Below are positions 45,718 through 52,945 of a stretch of DNA of 64,000 bases, in pieces; within the stretch, counting starts at the first letter, position 1, and the number at the start of each line of letters is the position of its first letter. The stretch comes from Planctomycetota bacterium (GTDB lineage: Bacteria > Planctomycetota > Phycisphaerae > Phycisphaerales > SM1A02): assembly GCA_003671025.1 (NCBI GenBank), contig QWPW01000002.1, positions 85,249-149,248 of the forward strand, in the 5' to 3' direction. The notes below the pieces were generated by a model, which saw nothing but the letters and a program-made list of their open reading frames with translations, had not been told where the DNA came from and ran no database searches. Position numbers and translations under genes: made by a program.

Positions 45718-45743
45718 AAAACGCGCCGATTTCGGCGCGTTTT
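45718..45743. terminator. Bidirectional Rho-independent terminator
   Basis: Perfect 12-base arms AAAACGCGCCGA (45718-45729) and TCGGCGCGTTTT (45732-45743) with a 2-base loop (the innermost pair probably opens). T runs on both strands make it work in either direction. It lies 185 bases beyond the serine hydrolase stop, which already has its own hairpin, so it may end a separate small transcript. Confidence 0.75.
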
Positions 45744-45907
45744 GACACAAATGAAGTCTCACAAGAAATCGAGCCGATCGAGCCCGCCAGCGGCTCCGAC
45801 ACGCGAGGGTTAGTCGTGGCATCGGCGAGAGTGGCGGAGTCGATTGCTCTGCGCTGAGTACGCGTCTTGGGTGGTGCTTGTTCCCACCTCGACGCAGAGC
45901 GATCGAA

Positions 45908-45926
45908 AATTGTCTGCGGGACAATT
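45908..45926 (-). terminator. Terminator-like hairpin at the end of the serine hydrolase gene
   Basis: Arms AATTGTC (45908-45914) and GACAATT (45920-45926) with a 5-base loop directly follow the stop codon (45930-45928) of the minus-strand serine hydrolase gene. On the minus strand the stem is followed by TTTC. The stem is A+T-rich and short, so it is a weak candidate. Confidence 0.38.
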
Positions 45927-45927
45927 G

Positions 45928-47181
45928 CTAGTTCGAGGTCGAATTGCCGCTGGGCGTTGGTGATGACCCAGTCGCATCACTCGGAGCGCTCGGTGCCGCT
46001 GGTGCGACACTTGCGACGCCCGCATTACGCGCCTTGATCGCGAACGAACAGGACTCATCACACGCTCGTTGCGCGCGTTCGCCACCTTGATTCGTCGCGG
46101 CGAGAACCGCAAATCCGCGCTCAGGCGCGAGCCACGCCGTGCAATACCACTGGGTATTCGAGCCTGAATGCGTGAGCACATCGCCGCCCCAATCGCGTCG
46201 TGCCGTGATCCAACCGAGTCCTTCTTTGGGCGCGTCCGGTCCTGCTTTATGCAAGTTCTCCAGCTCCTTGGCCGCGCCTTCGAGACCAACAGGCGGCGTT
46301 CCACCAAGATGAAACGCGATGAACTTCGCCCACTCACCTACGGGCATGTGCAGTGTCGCCGCGGGCGCGATCGCCGTGGGATTGTCCCCGTCCAAGGCCA
46401 TTCCATCGAGGCTATGACCCTTGGGTGATGCAGGATCAGCGGATGTTGGCGGACCAAATCCCTCGTGCGAAATTCCCAGCGGCGTGAGCACGCGCGTGCG
46501 CAGCAACTCTTCATACGCGGCGCCGCCCACTGCTTCCAACATGCACCCTGCGATGGCGTAGCCTTGATTGGAATACACATGTTTTCCGCGTTTTTGCGTG
46601 GGAACGCGCTCAAGCATCGACTGCACGAACGCGTTGCGACACACGCTCGGCGAGACGTTGCAGGCGAACGCTGTTGCCCAATCCGTTGCCACAGGAAAAC
46701 TCGACGCGCCGCTGCGATGACGCAACAGATCTTCGAGCGTCGCACTCTTCCACCCCTCGTTGATGTTGGGGAACGACTTGGACAACACTTCGTCGATGGT
46801 CGAGTTCCAACCAATCTTTCCGTCCGCGACCAAGACCGCTGCGAGCGTCGCGGTGAACGCCTTAGTGCACGAACCCAGATGCATGCGATCGGTTGCGAGC
46901 GCCGCCTCTGGTTGTCCCAACACGCGCACACCATCAACCGCAATGGACTCGAGTCCATTCTTGGTAACCACCGCCAACACGAGCGCGGGAATCTCATGTC
47001 GCGCGCGCGATTTCACGGCGATTTGCGTGAGCTCCTCAACTGTCGGAATCGCAGGCTTTGCCGCGACAATCGGCGGCGTCGTCGATGACGTGATGGAAGT
47101 GTTAGGTGTGCGCGATTCGCTTTGTTGAGCGAGCGGAACAACGCAAGCGAACGCGACAATCGCTGAAGTAACAGAGGTCAT
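45928..47181 (-). CDS. Secreted serine hydrolase of the beta-lactamase (class C/AmpC-like, DD-peptidase) family
   Basis: A 417-residue exported serine hydrolase. The signal peptide is MTSVTSAIVAFACVVPLAQQ. Then the nucleophile motif SxxK is Ser104-Cys-Thr-Lys107 in MHLGSCTKAFTATLAAVLVA, the second motif is YSN in KHVYSNQGYAIAGCMLEAVG, and a HSG block (LTHSGSNTQWYCTAWLAPER) stands for the KTG box. Such proteins include DD-peptidases, esterases and beta-lactamases, and the substrate is unknown. The C-terminal 35 residues are a Ser/Pro/Ala-rich tail. The start codon shares bases with a divergent acetyltransferase start (CATG at 47179-47182). Confidence 0.85.
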   Translation of the reverse strand: MTSVTSAIVAFACVVPLAQQSESRTPNTSITSSTTPPIVAAKPAIPTVEELTQIAVKSRARHEIPALVLAVVTKNGLESIAVDGVRVLGQPEAALATDRMHLGSCTKAFTATLAAVLVADGKIGWNSTIDEVLSKSFPNINEGWKSATLEDLLRHRSGASSFPVATDWATAFACNVSPSVCRNAFVQSMLERVPTQKRGKHVYSNQGYAIAGCMLEAVGGAAYEELLRTRVLTPLGISHEGFGPPTSADPASPKGHSLDGMALDGDNPTAIAPAATLHMPVGEWAKFIAFHLGGTPPVGLEGAAKELENLHKAGPDAPKEGLGWITARRDWGGDVLTHSGSNTQWYCTAWLAPERGFAVLAATNQGGERAQRACDESCSFAIKARNAGVASVAPAAPSAPSDATGSSPTPSGNSTSN

Positions 47182-47860
47182 GTACGCAGCGTACGCTGCG
47201 AGCGTGTCGAGTGAAATCGTCCCTCCACTCTCGCGCAAACCTTCCGCGCGCGAAGCCGCCAACGGTGTCGTGCGCGTCGGCGCCAACACACTGTTGCGCT
47301 TCGCCAACTTGCGCGATGGTCCAGGATTTATCGCGATGCTCACGCGTTCGCGCGAACACCTCACGCCATGGATGCCGCGCAGTGCGCGTCACGGTGAAGC
47401 CGAGACGTCCACGCGCTTTCAACGCATGCTTCGCCCGCAAGCAGACTCACTCGGTCGCGCGCGCATGGTGGTGTGCGCACTCGACGACCAGCGCATGATC
47501 GGCGTCGCGAGTCTCGGCGGAATCAGCGAGTGGCCGAGTCTCGATTGCCACATCGGATACTGGCTTTGCGAAGGCGAAGAGGGTCGCGGACTCATGCGCG
47601 ACGCGGTATCCGCGTTGGTTGATCACGCGTTTGAGGAGCGACAACTTCATCGCGTCGCGGCCAACATTCTTCCCTCGAATCGGCGCTCGCACGCTCTCGT
47701 CGCTGCGCTTGGTTTCACACGCGAAGGCATCGTGCGCGGACTCATCGAAATCGACGGCGCGTGGCGCGATCACGAATGTTGGTCGATGCTCTGTTCGCAA
47801 TGGCGCGACGGTGCACTCGATCGTGTGACCGATGCGCGCACCAAGCGCGCTCGGCGATAA
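47180..47860 (+). CDS. GNAT acetyltransferase, RimJ/RimL type
   Basis: An up to 226-residue N-acetyltransferase of the RimJ/RimL group, which acetylates N-terminal or other amines with acetyl-CoA. Features are LRFANLRDGPGFIAMLTRSR, MIGVASLGGISEWPSLDCHI, GYWLCEGEEGRGLMRDAVSA (the acetyl-CoA R/QxxGxG/A region, here EGRGLM), and VAANILPSNRRSHALVAALG, then FTREGIVRGLIEIDGAWRDH. This order is standard for the family. The ATG at 47180 overlaps the divergent start; a GTG at 47204 is equally possible, as homology starts about 35 residues in. Acceptor unknown. Confidence 0.83.
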   Translation: MYAAYAASVSSEIVPPLSRKPSAREAANGVVRVGANTLLRFANLRDGPGFIAMLTRSREHLTPWMPRSARHGEAETSTRFQRMLRPQADSLGRARMVVCALDDQRMIGVASLGGISEWPSLDCHIGYWLCEGEEGRGLMRDAVSALVDHAFEERQLHRVAANILPSNRRSHALVAALGFTREGIVRGLIEIDGAWRDHECWSMLCSQWRDGALDRVTDARTKRARR

Positions 47861-48059
47861 GCCTTCGCGGGAGGCCGCGCTGATACTTGCGCGCGATAAC
47901 GCAGACTCGTCGCGCGAACGTTGATCGGTCACGACTGATCAGCCGCCGCCACCGCGAGAAGTCGCGCAACCGCTTGCGATGAAGGCGCTCATGCCGTAAC
48001 TTCCCCGCCTCAGCACGCGAGGTCGGCGCTGCACTTCAACGCGCAAGCGTCGCAATCAC

Positions 48060-48132
48060 GGGCCCGTAGCTCAATTGGGAGAGCGCTTCCATGGCATGGA
48101 AGAGGTCGTCGGTTCGATCCCGATCGGGTCCA
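48060..48132 (+). tRNA. tRNA-Ala (anticodon GGC)
   Basis: A 73-nucleotide tRNA. Acceptor stem GGGCCCG (48060-48066) pairs with CGGGTCC (48125-48131), with one G-U, and A48132 is the discriminator. The D arm carries the AGCTCAATTGGGAGAGC pattern. The anticodon stem is CTTCC/GGAAG with loop ATGGCAT, anticodon GGC, reading GCC alanine codons. The T loop is GGTTCGATCC. CCA is not encoded. A strong terminator follows, so it is transcribed alone or last in a unit. Confidence 0.96.
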
Positions 48133-48142
48133 CTTCAACGAT

Positions 48143-48191
48143 CACGCCGCAAGTTTCATGAGCAATCATGACTTGCGGCGTGGTTGTTTTT
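48143..48191 (+). terminator. Rho-independent terminator after tRNA-Ala
   Basis: Perfect 12-base arms CACGCCGCAAGT (48143-48154) and ACTTGCGGCGTG (48171-48182), with a further inner CATG pair, are followed by GGTTGTTTTT. It starts 11 bases after the tRNA. Confidence 0.85.
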
Positions 48192-48306
48192 GAGGTGATC
48201 GTGGATCAAGCAGCGATGGTCGACACGAACGGTGCTCGCACGCACGCCGCACTCTCTTGGGAATCACGCAGTTTGCGCAGCGGAGTTTCTCGCGGACTTC
48301 ACGAGT

Positions 48307-48987
48307 TCAATTGACGGCGCCCTGTTGCGTCACCACCTGAGACTGAAAGGTGATGGCGAGCTTTTGAATCACCGTTTGATACTCGTCATAACTAACCTCT
48401 CCCTGCTTGGCTCGCAACGCCTTGACCTCATTTGCCGCGGCGAACAGCGCCTCAGTCATTCGAATCGTGCTCGGCTGATAGTTGATGCGCAGGCGCGGCC
48501 ATAGTTTCTGCAGCGTGTCGCTTTGCGCCCAATTGAGAAAGTTTCCCAGCCAGATATTCACGCCGGTTTTGTCCTGTGTGTAGATCGTCTTGTAGTCCTC
48601 AAAGATTTGGAACACCGAAATCGCGAACGCGACTTGATGCATGTCCTGTGAAGACGTAATCGAAAGATCTGGGTACATCTCAGCTGGCAGCGAACCCAAC
48701 TTCTCATAGTCGTGCGCCAGCCGCAGATTCGGCGTAATCCACAAATCCTTGATGATCTTAATAGTGGACAACTCCAAAGCTTGCTCGGTCGCCAACTCCT
48801 GGCTGCGCGCCTGGTGATACAGCGTCAGAGCCACGAACAATCCCGCTCCGCCCGTGAGCAACATCATCAATCTGTAGATCGTGGAGTGTTCAATGGGTTG
48901 ATCCAGTGCGGGATCCGCGCAGAGCAAGTACACAAAAAATGCGCTGAGGGCGACCATTGCCAACAGCAGATACTTTGAGAAAGTCAC
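48307..48987 (-). CDS. Membrane protein of unknown function, atypical base composition
   Basis: A 226-residue protein. A strong AGGAGG ribosome site precedes a GTG start at 48987. There are two N-terminal membrane helices (about 5-25 and 38-58) followed by a helical cytoplasmic domain with LSTIKIIKDLWITPNLRLAH and MHQVAFAISVFQIFEDYKTI, near-constant lengths of helix with many Gln, Ile and Thr. The codon use is clearly less G+C-rich than its neighbours (few gcg/cgc codons), and it lies next to a tRNA gene, both hints of acquisition by transfer. I do not recognise a family with certainty. Confidence 0.68.
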   Translation of the reverse strand: MTFSKYLLLAMVALSAFFVYLLCADPALDQPIEHSTIYRLMMLLTGGAGLFVALTLYHQARSQELATEQALELSTIKIIKDLWITPNLRLAHDYEKLGSLPAEMYPDLSITSSQDMHQVAFAISVFQIFEDYKTIYTQDKTGVNIWLGNFLNWAQSDTLQKLWPRLRINYQPSTIRMTEALFAAANEVKALRAKQGEVSYDEYQTVIQKLAITFQSQVVTQQGAVN

Positions 48988-49251
48988 GCCTGTCCTCCTG
49001 CACGAGTGAACCGTGGATCCAATTTAGGCTTTGCGTTTCTGACGATGACCCATTTGAACAAGGATGACGCTTGCCTGCATTGCGGTGTCATGCAGCCGTG
49101 ATCGGTCTCGCGTCGATCGTTCCTGAAGCTGGGTAAAGGTCGGCGAATACTGTCCAAACCGTCGAAGCTGTGTCGACATCGAGCACGCGATCTCGCCGTG
49201 CAGGAACCCGACTAGCCGTCCAAGTGTGATCAATCACCAGTGACCTCATCA
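48988..49251. other. 264-base intergenic region
   Basis: It separates two divergent genes and should contain both promoters. It holds a TTG-started open frame on the minus strand (49024-49233, 69 codons) with no ribosome site and no recognisable product; I do not call it a gene. Base composition is closer to that of the atypical membrane protein gene than to the rest of the window. Confidence 0.35.
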
Positions 49252-49761
49252 ATGAACGATCAACCGAGGATGAACAACCACCCAGGCGAAACTCACCACG
49301 ATCATTTCATGCGCCGTGCGATTGCGCTTTCGATTGAAAGTGTGGCGCAGCAACGAGGCGGTCCGTTTGGCGCAGTCATTGTGAAGGACGGCGCGATCAT
49401 CGGCGAAGGATTCAATCGCGTCACCTCGAGCAATGATCCGACTGCGCATGCAGAAGTTGTGGCCATTCGCGCCGCGTGCGCGCAGCTTCACGCGTTTCAC
49501 CTCGACGGCGCGGTGATCTACACGAGTTGCCAACCCTGTCCTATGTGTCACGCCGCGATCTACTGGGCGCGACTGGGTGCGATTTACTACGCCAACACTA
49601 AGAGCGACGCGGCTGAGATTCAGTTCGATGACGCGTTCATCGCGCAGCAACTCACTGCGCCTGCTGAGTCACGAACGATTCCAATGAGTCAACTCTTGCG
49701 CGACGAAGCGCAGGTGGCGTTCGTCGCGTGGGTCAAGCAGTCCAATCACATTCAATACTGA
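49252..49761 (+). CDS. Nucleoside deaminase (guanine deaminase-like, CDA fold)
   Basis: A 169-residue zinc deaminase of the cytidine/deoxycytidylate deaminase fold. RRAIALSIESVAQQRGGPFG and AVIVKDGAIIGEGFNRVTSS lead into the active-site HAEVVAIRAAC (His and catalytic Glu) and TSCQPCPMCHAAIYWA (PCxxC zinc ligands). The GGPFG block and the C-terminal DDAFIAQQLTAP region match bacterial guanine deaminase (GuaD) more closely than TadA. It would convert guanine to xanthine and ammonia. The ATG at 49252 is favoured over a GTG four codons earlier. Confidence 0.86.
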   Translation: MNDQPRMNNHPGETHHDHFMRRAIALSIESVAQQRGGPFGAVIVKDGAIIGEGFNRVTSSNDPTAHAEVVAIRAACAQLHAFHLDGAVIYTSCQPCPMCHAAIYWARLGAIYYANTKSDAAEIQFDDAFIAQQLTAPAESRTIPMSQLLRDEAQVAFVAWVKQSNHIQY

Positions 49762-49794
49762 TTGATGCTCGTCACAACGCGCGCCGCAACAATG

Positions 49795-50295
49795 TCAGCG
49801 CGGTGCCAATTGTGTTTGCAACGCCGCGCGCGCGGGCTCTTGCCACGCTTCGATGCCTGCGTCGGCGATCACCGCGATCATGCAGCGCACGATGTCGGAG
49901 GGGACTCCGTCGACACCTTTCGCGAGTGCATCGGCGAATTGCGCTTGGGTTGGTGGATGCGTGACTGCCGAGGCCTCATCAACTAAGAGATCCTTGTGGC
50001 CCACGCCAAGAGCGGCGTAAAGCGCAGCGACTTCGGTTGGCCGCACGCCCATGAACATGCTGGCCAAGAAGTGCGCTGCCTTCTGCGGGTCACGCGCGAG
50101 CGCGATTTTGGTTCCGAAGATGTTGTTCAGTTTCCACTGCGACTTGACCGACTGCGCGCGCGACTTGGTGATGTCGGCCACGATCAGCGCGAATGCGTTC
50201 AGTTCGTCGGGCGAGTTTCGTAGGTGTTTCACGCATTGCAGAATGAGTTCATCGCGCAGCGGTGCAGGAAGCGTGGGCCAAACATGATGCAGCAT
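49795..50295 (-). CDS. Conserved-looking helical protein, function unknown
   Basis: A 166-residue soluble protein starting MLHHVWPTLPAPLRDELILQ, almost entirely helical, with NSPDELNAFALIVADITKSR, then LNNIFGTKIALARDPQKAAH and FMGVRPTEVAALYAALGVGH. No metal or nucleotide motif is visible. The ATG at 50295 is chosen because the open frame upstream runs over the start of the divergent epimerase gene and is Arg/His/Ser-rich. The gene converges on the deaminase gene with 33 bases between stops. Confidence 0.6.
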   Translation of the reverse strand: MLHHVWPTLPAPLRDELILQCVKHLRNSPDELNAFALIVADITKSRAQSVKSQWKLNNIFGTKIALARDPQKAAHFLASMFMGVRPTEVAALYAALGVGHKDLLVDEASAVTHPPTQAQFADALAKGVDGVPSDIVRCMIAVIADAGIEAWQEPARAALQTQLAPR

Positions 50296-50462
50296 GACGA
50301 GAGAACTCCAGAGAGCAGATGCGGTGCGCGGCGAATGCGTCGCGTGAAGACGATGGGGAAGAGTACTGCGCGGGTGATGAGTGCGGAGCGTTGCGCGCGC
50401 GTCTGTTTTGATTGCAGTCACTTCGCGACGCGAACGAATGGGTCGCTTCATAGACTGCGCGA

Positions 50463-51368
50463 GTGCCTCCATTGACGACCTCGCCGTCCCAACGAATCTC
50501 GCATGAATCTTCACGCAGTGTGCTCACACTGCAGCCGAGCGCTGGATGCGTGGCCACGAGTTGGATGGTCGATGGCCAAGAGATGCTCGCGCTTCCTGCT
50601 GCGCTTGCCGAGTTTCTTGCAGCGGCGCGCACCGGCGGTATTCCACTCTTATATCCCTATGCCAATCGATTGCGCACCGCGCAGTTTGTCGCCGCAGGAC
50701 GCGCGGTTGATCTGGCGCAGTACTCGTCGCTCAAACGCGATGGTGCGGGACTTCCTATCCATGGACTGTTGTTGCGTTGGAGCGCGTGGGAGTGCGTGAA
50801 CAGTGGCGCGAGTTTCGAAGCCGTGCTGGATTGGCGCGCGCATCGCACGCTGATGAACGCGTATCCGTTTGCGCACACGTTGCGTGTTCGGTTTGCGCTC
50901 GGCGGCGAAGCAGGCGCGGCGACTTTGGCGATCACTACCACGGTCGAGGCCGATGGTGGAGTCGATGTTCCGTGGGCCTTCGGTTGGCATCCGTACTTCG
51001 CGCTCGCGTCGAACGCGCAGTTGGAACTTCCTGCGCGAACTCCCATCGCACTTGATGCGACAGGTTTGCCTGAACCCGCTGGCGCGAACTCGTCATCGCT
51101 CGCGCCGTGCACCACTGCCGCGTGTCTTGGTCAAGATGATCTCTACTCCGTCGATGCCAACGCGCGTGCATGCATCCACACCGGCGCGCGGCGCATCGAG
51201 ATCGAGTTTGATTCCGAGTACCGCGTCATGCAGGTGTATTCGCCCAAAAACATGGCGTTTGCCAGCATCGAGCCGATGGTGGCGCCGACCTCGTCACTTG
51301 CCGATGGACTCGCGACCACCGTCGCGGCAGGCACGAAACGCAGCGCGCGATTTGTGATTCGTGCGTGA
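50463..51368 (+). CDS. Aldose 1-epimerase family protein (GalM-like)
   Basis: A 301-residue protein of the galactose mutarotase-like fold, which interconverts alpha- and beta-aldoses. Features: LLYPYANRLRTAQFVAAGRA (the NR motif), LPIHGLLLRWSAWECVNS with the first catalytic His, and VPWAFGWHPYFALASNAQLE with the second (GWHPYF). A catalytic Glu is expected near AFASIEPMVAPTSSLADGLA. The start is GTG at 50463; the first 15 residues are not conserved. The substrate is not predictable, and the neighbours do not help. Confidence 0.84.
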   Translation: MPPLTTSPSQRISHESSRSVLTLQPSAGCVATSWMVDGQEMLALPAALAEFLAAARTGGIPLLYPYANRLRTAQFVAAGRAVDLAQYSSLKRDGAGLPIHGLLLRWSAWECVNSGASFEAVLDWRAHRTLMNAYPFAHTLRVRFALGGEAGAATLAITTTVEADGGVDVPWAFGWHPYFALASNAQLELPARTPIALDATGLPEPAGANSSSLAPCTTAACLGQDDLYSVDANARACIHTGARRIEIEFDSEYRVMQVYSPKNMAFASIEPMVAPTSSLADGLATTVAAGTKRSARFVIRA

Positions 51369-51735
51369 TCGAGCGGCGATGCATGACGCGATCGGGGTCG
51401 CGCAGCAAGCAGACGCGCGTCTGGGCGCAACCGCGGCTCGAGGACTCTGCGTCAAGCAACTCCGCATCGTCCTCGCTTGCAAGTGGAGTGATGTGCAGGC
51501 TGCGCACAGGTCTTGGCAAATTCAATTAATACGGCGAAGAGTCACAATCATCGCCTCAATTGTGGGAGGCACCGGTTGATAGCACTCGTCGATGCACCCA
51601 AGCAGGCGCAACATGGAGAGTGGCCAAGTTGGCAGCGCGTGGCCGCTTCGAAGCAAAAACACAATGCATCGTTGTACAGTGCCATCCCTCTGGCACCGCG
51701 AATGGCGCCATGTCTGAACTTGGATCAAATCGACG
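51369..51735. other. 367-base region upstream of the respiratory operon
   Basis: No believable gene; the few open frames are short and unlike protein. It must carry the promoter of the cytochrome oxidase operon, though I cannot identify clear -35/-10 elements. A small perfect hairpin (GTGCCA at 51679-51684 and TGGCAC at 51691-51696) lies 40 bases before the coxB start codon and would be in the leader. Confidence 0.4.
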
Positions 51736-52926
51736 ATGCGAAAACTTCAGCGCCCCATGGTGATCGCAACGCTGCTACTCGTGACATGTGTGTCGTTGAT
51801 GGGCGCTCTTCAGCCGATTGCGTTGGCGAGTTCGCTCATTGTTGATTCCGACGCGGGCGCTTCAAAGCTCGTCGACGCCGTGCAGAGCGGATCGTCTCCT
51901 AAGCCAAATCTCGAAATCTGCGCCGCCCCGCCGACTTCTGGCGCAGGCGTGACCAGCATTTTCGAGCCTAATTCGCCTCCGGCACGCGAAATCCGCGACC
52001 TGAGCTACCTCGTGCTCGGCATCTGCCTCGCGATCTTCATCGTGGTGCAAGGCTTCTTAGTGCTGGCCATCGTGCGCGGCGTCAAAGCAGCGCGCACCGC
52101 GAAAGACAATCCCACGACGACGAGCAGCGAGCCACAGCAAGTTTACGGAAGTGTTCCCATCGAGATTGCGTGGACAGTGATTCCCGTGATCGTTGTGTTT
52201 GTGTTGGCGATGGTGACGATTCGCACGATTCGCGACATCGACGCGACCACTCCGCCCGAGGGCGCGCTCGCCGTCACGGTGATTGGACATCAGTGGTGGT
52301 GGGAATATCGCTACACAGTTGACAGTGGCTCAGCGCTCGCGGAACAAACAACATTGGTTGTGACCGCCAACGAACTTCATGTTCCGGTGGGTCGGCCGGT
52401 TTCGCTGCGACTGGAATCTGCCGACGTCATTCATAGTTTCTGGGTTCCGCGCCTCGCGGGAAAAACCGATCTCATTCCCGGCCACACCAATCACTTGTGG
52501 TTCAACGCGGAGCAAGCTGGGCTCTACCTCGGCCAGTGCGCCGAGTACTGCGGCACGCAACACGCGCACATGCTTTTGCGCGTTTACGCCGACGAACCAG
52601 CCGCTTTTGACGCATGGCTGACCGCGCAAGCAGCGCCCGCCGTCGAAGACCCGCTGGTCGCGCGCGGTCGCGCCATCTTCAGCGAGTACGCCTGTCTCAA
52701 CTGCCACACCATCGCGGGAACGAGTGCGGGAATGTTTGGCCCCAACCTCACCCATCTCGCCAGTCGCGACACGATTGGTTCGGGCACGGTTGCGCTCACG
52801 CGCGCGTCGTTGCGTCAGTGGATTGACGATCCTGATGTGATCAAGCCTTCATGCAACATGCCCAGCCTCAAGCTCTCTGCGGATGAGCTCGACGCGATCA
52901 CCGATTACCTCATGACCCTGAAGTGA
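51736..52926 (+). CDS. ctaC: Cytochrome c oxidase subunit II fused to cytochrome c (caa3 type)
   Basis: A 396-residue subunit that takes electrons into the terminal oxidase. Order: signal or first helix (about 8-30), linker, two membrane helices (about 85-115 and 145-170), and a CuA cupredoxin domain with VIGHQWWWEYRYTVDSGSA and copper ligands Cys268, Cys272, His276 and Met279 in GQCAEYCGTQHAHM. A C-terminal cytochrome c domain follows with CLNCH at 320-324 and the distal Met in SCNMPSLKLSADELDAITDY. This domain order is that of caa3 oxidases, which receive electrons from an attached cytochrome c. It is the first gene of the operon; 19 bases separate it from subunit I. Confidence 0.95.
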   Translation: MRKLQRPMVIATLLLVTCVSLMGALQPIALASSLIVDSDAGASKLVDAVQSGSSPKPNLEICAAPPTSGAGVTSIFEPNSPPAREIRDLSYLVLGICLAIFIVVQGFLVLAIVRGVKAARTAKDNPTTTSSEPQQVYGSVPIEIAWTVIPVIVVFVLAMVTIRTIRDIDATTPPEGALAVTVIGHQWWWEYRYTVDSGSALAEQTTLVVTANELHVPVGRPVSLRLESADVIHSFWVPRLAGKTDLIPGHTNHLWFNAEQAGLYLGQCAEYCGTQHAHMLLRVYADEPAAFDAWLTAQAAPAVEDPLVARGRAIFSEYACLNCHTIAGTSAGMFGPNLTHLASRDTIGSGTVALTRASLRQWIDDPDVIKPSCNMPSLKLSADELDAITDYLMTLK

Positions 52927-52945
52927 AAACGAGTTGCGCGCGCCG

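Larger units (their letters stand above)
45411..45927. other. 517-base intergenic region with several hairpins
   Basis: No convincing gene. From left to right: the upstream (leader) region of hsp20; a 13-base tandem repeat CGATCCGGCCAyT at 45590-45615; an AGGAGG at about 45623 not followed by a start codon at useful distance; a terminator at 45718-45743; a stretch at 45744-45840 with weak G+C-rich hairpins; a 13-base-pair stem (45841-45853 with 45893-45905) that encloses a smaller GGTGG/CCACC hairpin; and a terminator-like hairpin at 45908-45926 next to the serine hydrolase stop. A 90-codon open frame at 45446-45718 is Arg-rich and not believable. Confidence 0.5.

Noticed and set aside
45446..45718. 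90-codon open frame on the plus strand directly before a terminator
   Set aside because: The product is Arg-rich without any motif, starts inside the hsp20 leader region, and the AGGAGG within it does not serve a start codon.
45830..45905. tRNA-like sequence (GGCGAGAGTGGCGGAGTCGA resembles the start of a leucine or serine tRNA)
   Set aside because: There is no T-arm with GTTCGA-type loop and no matching acceptor stem, so a tRNA is not supported.
49024..49233. 69-codon TTG-started frame on the minus strand
   Set aside because: No ribosome site, no recognisable product, and it would fill a divergent promoter region.
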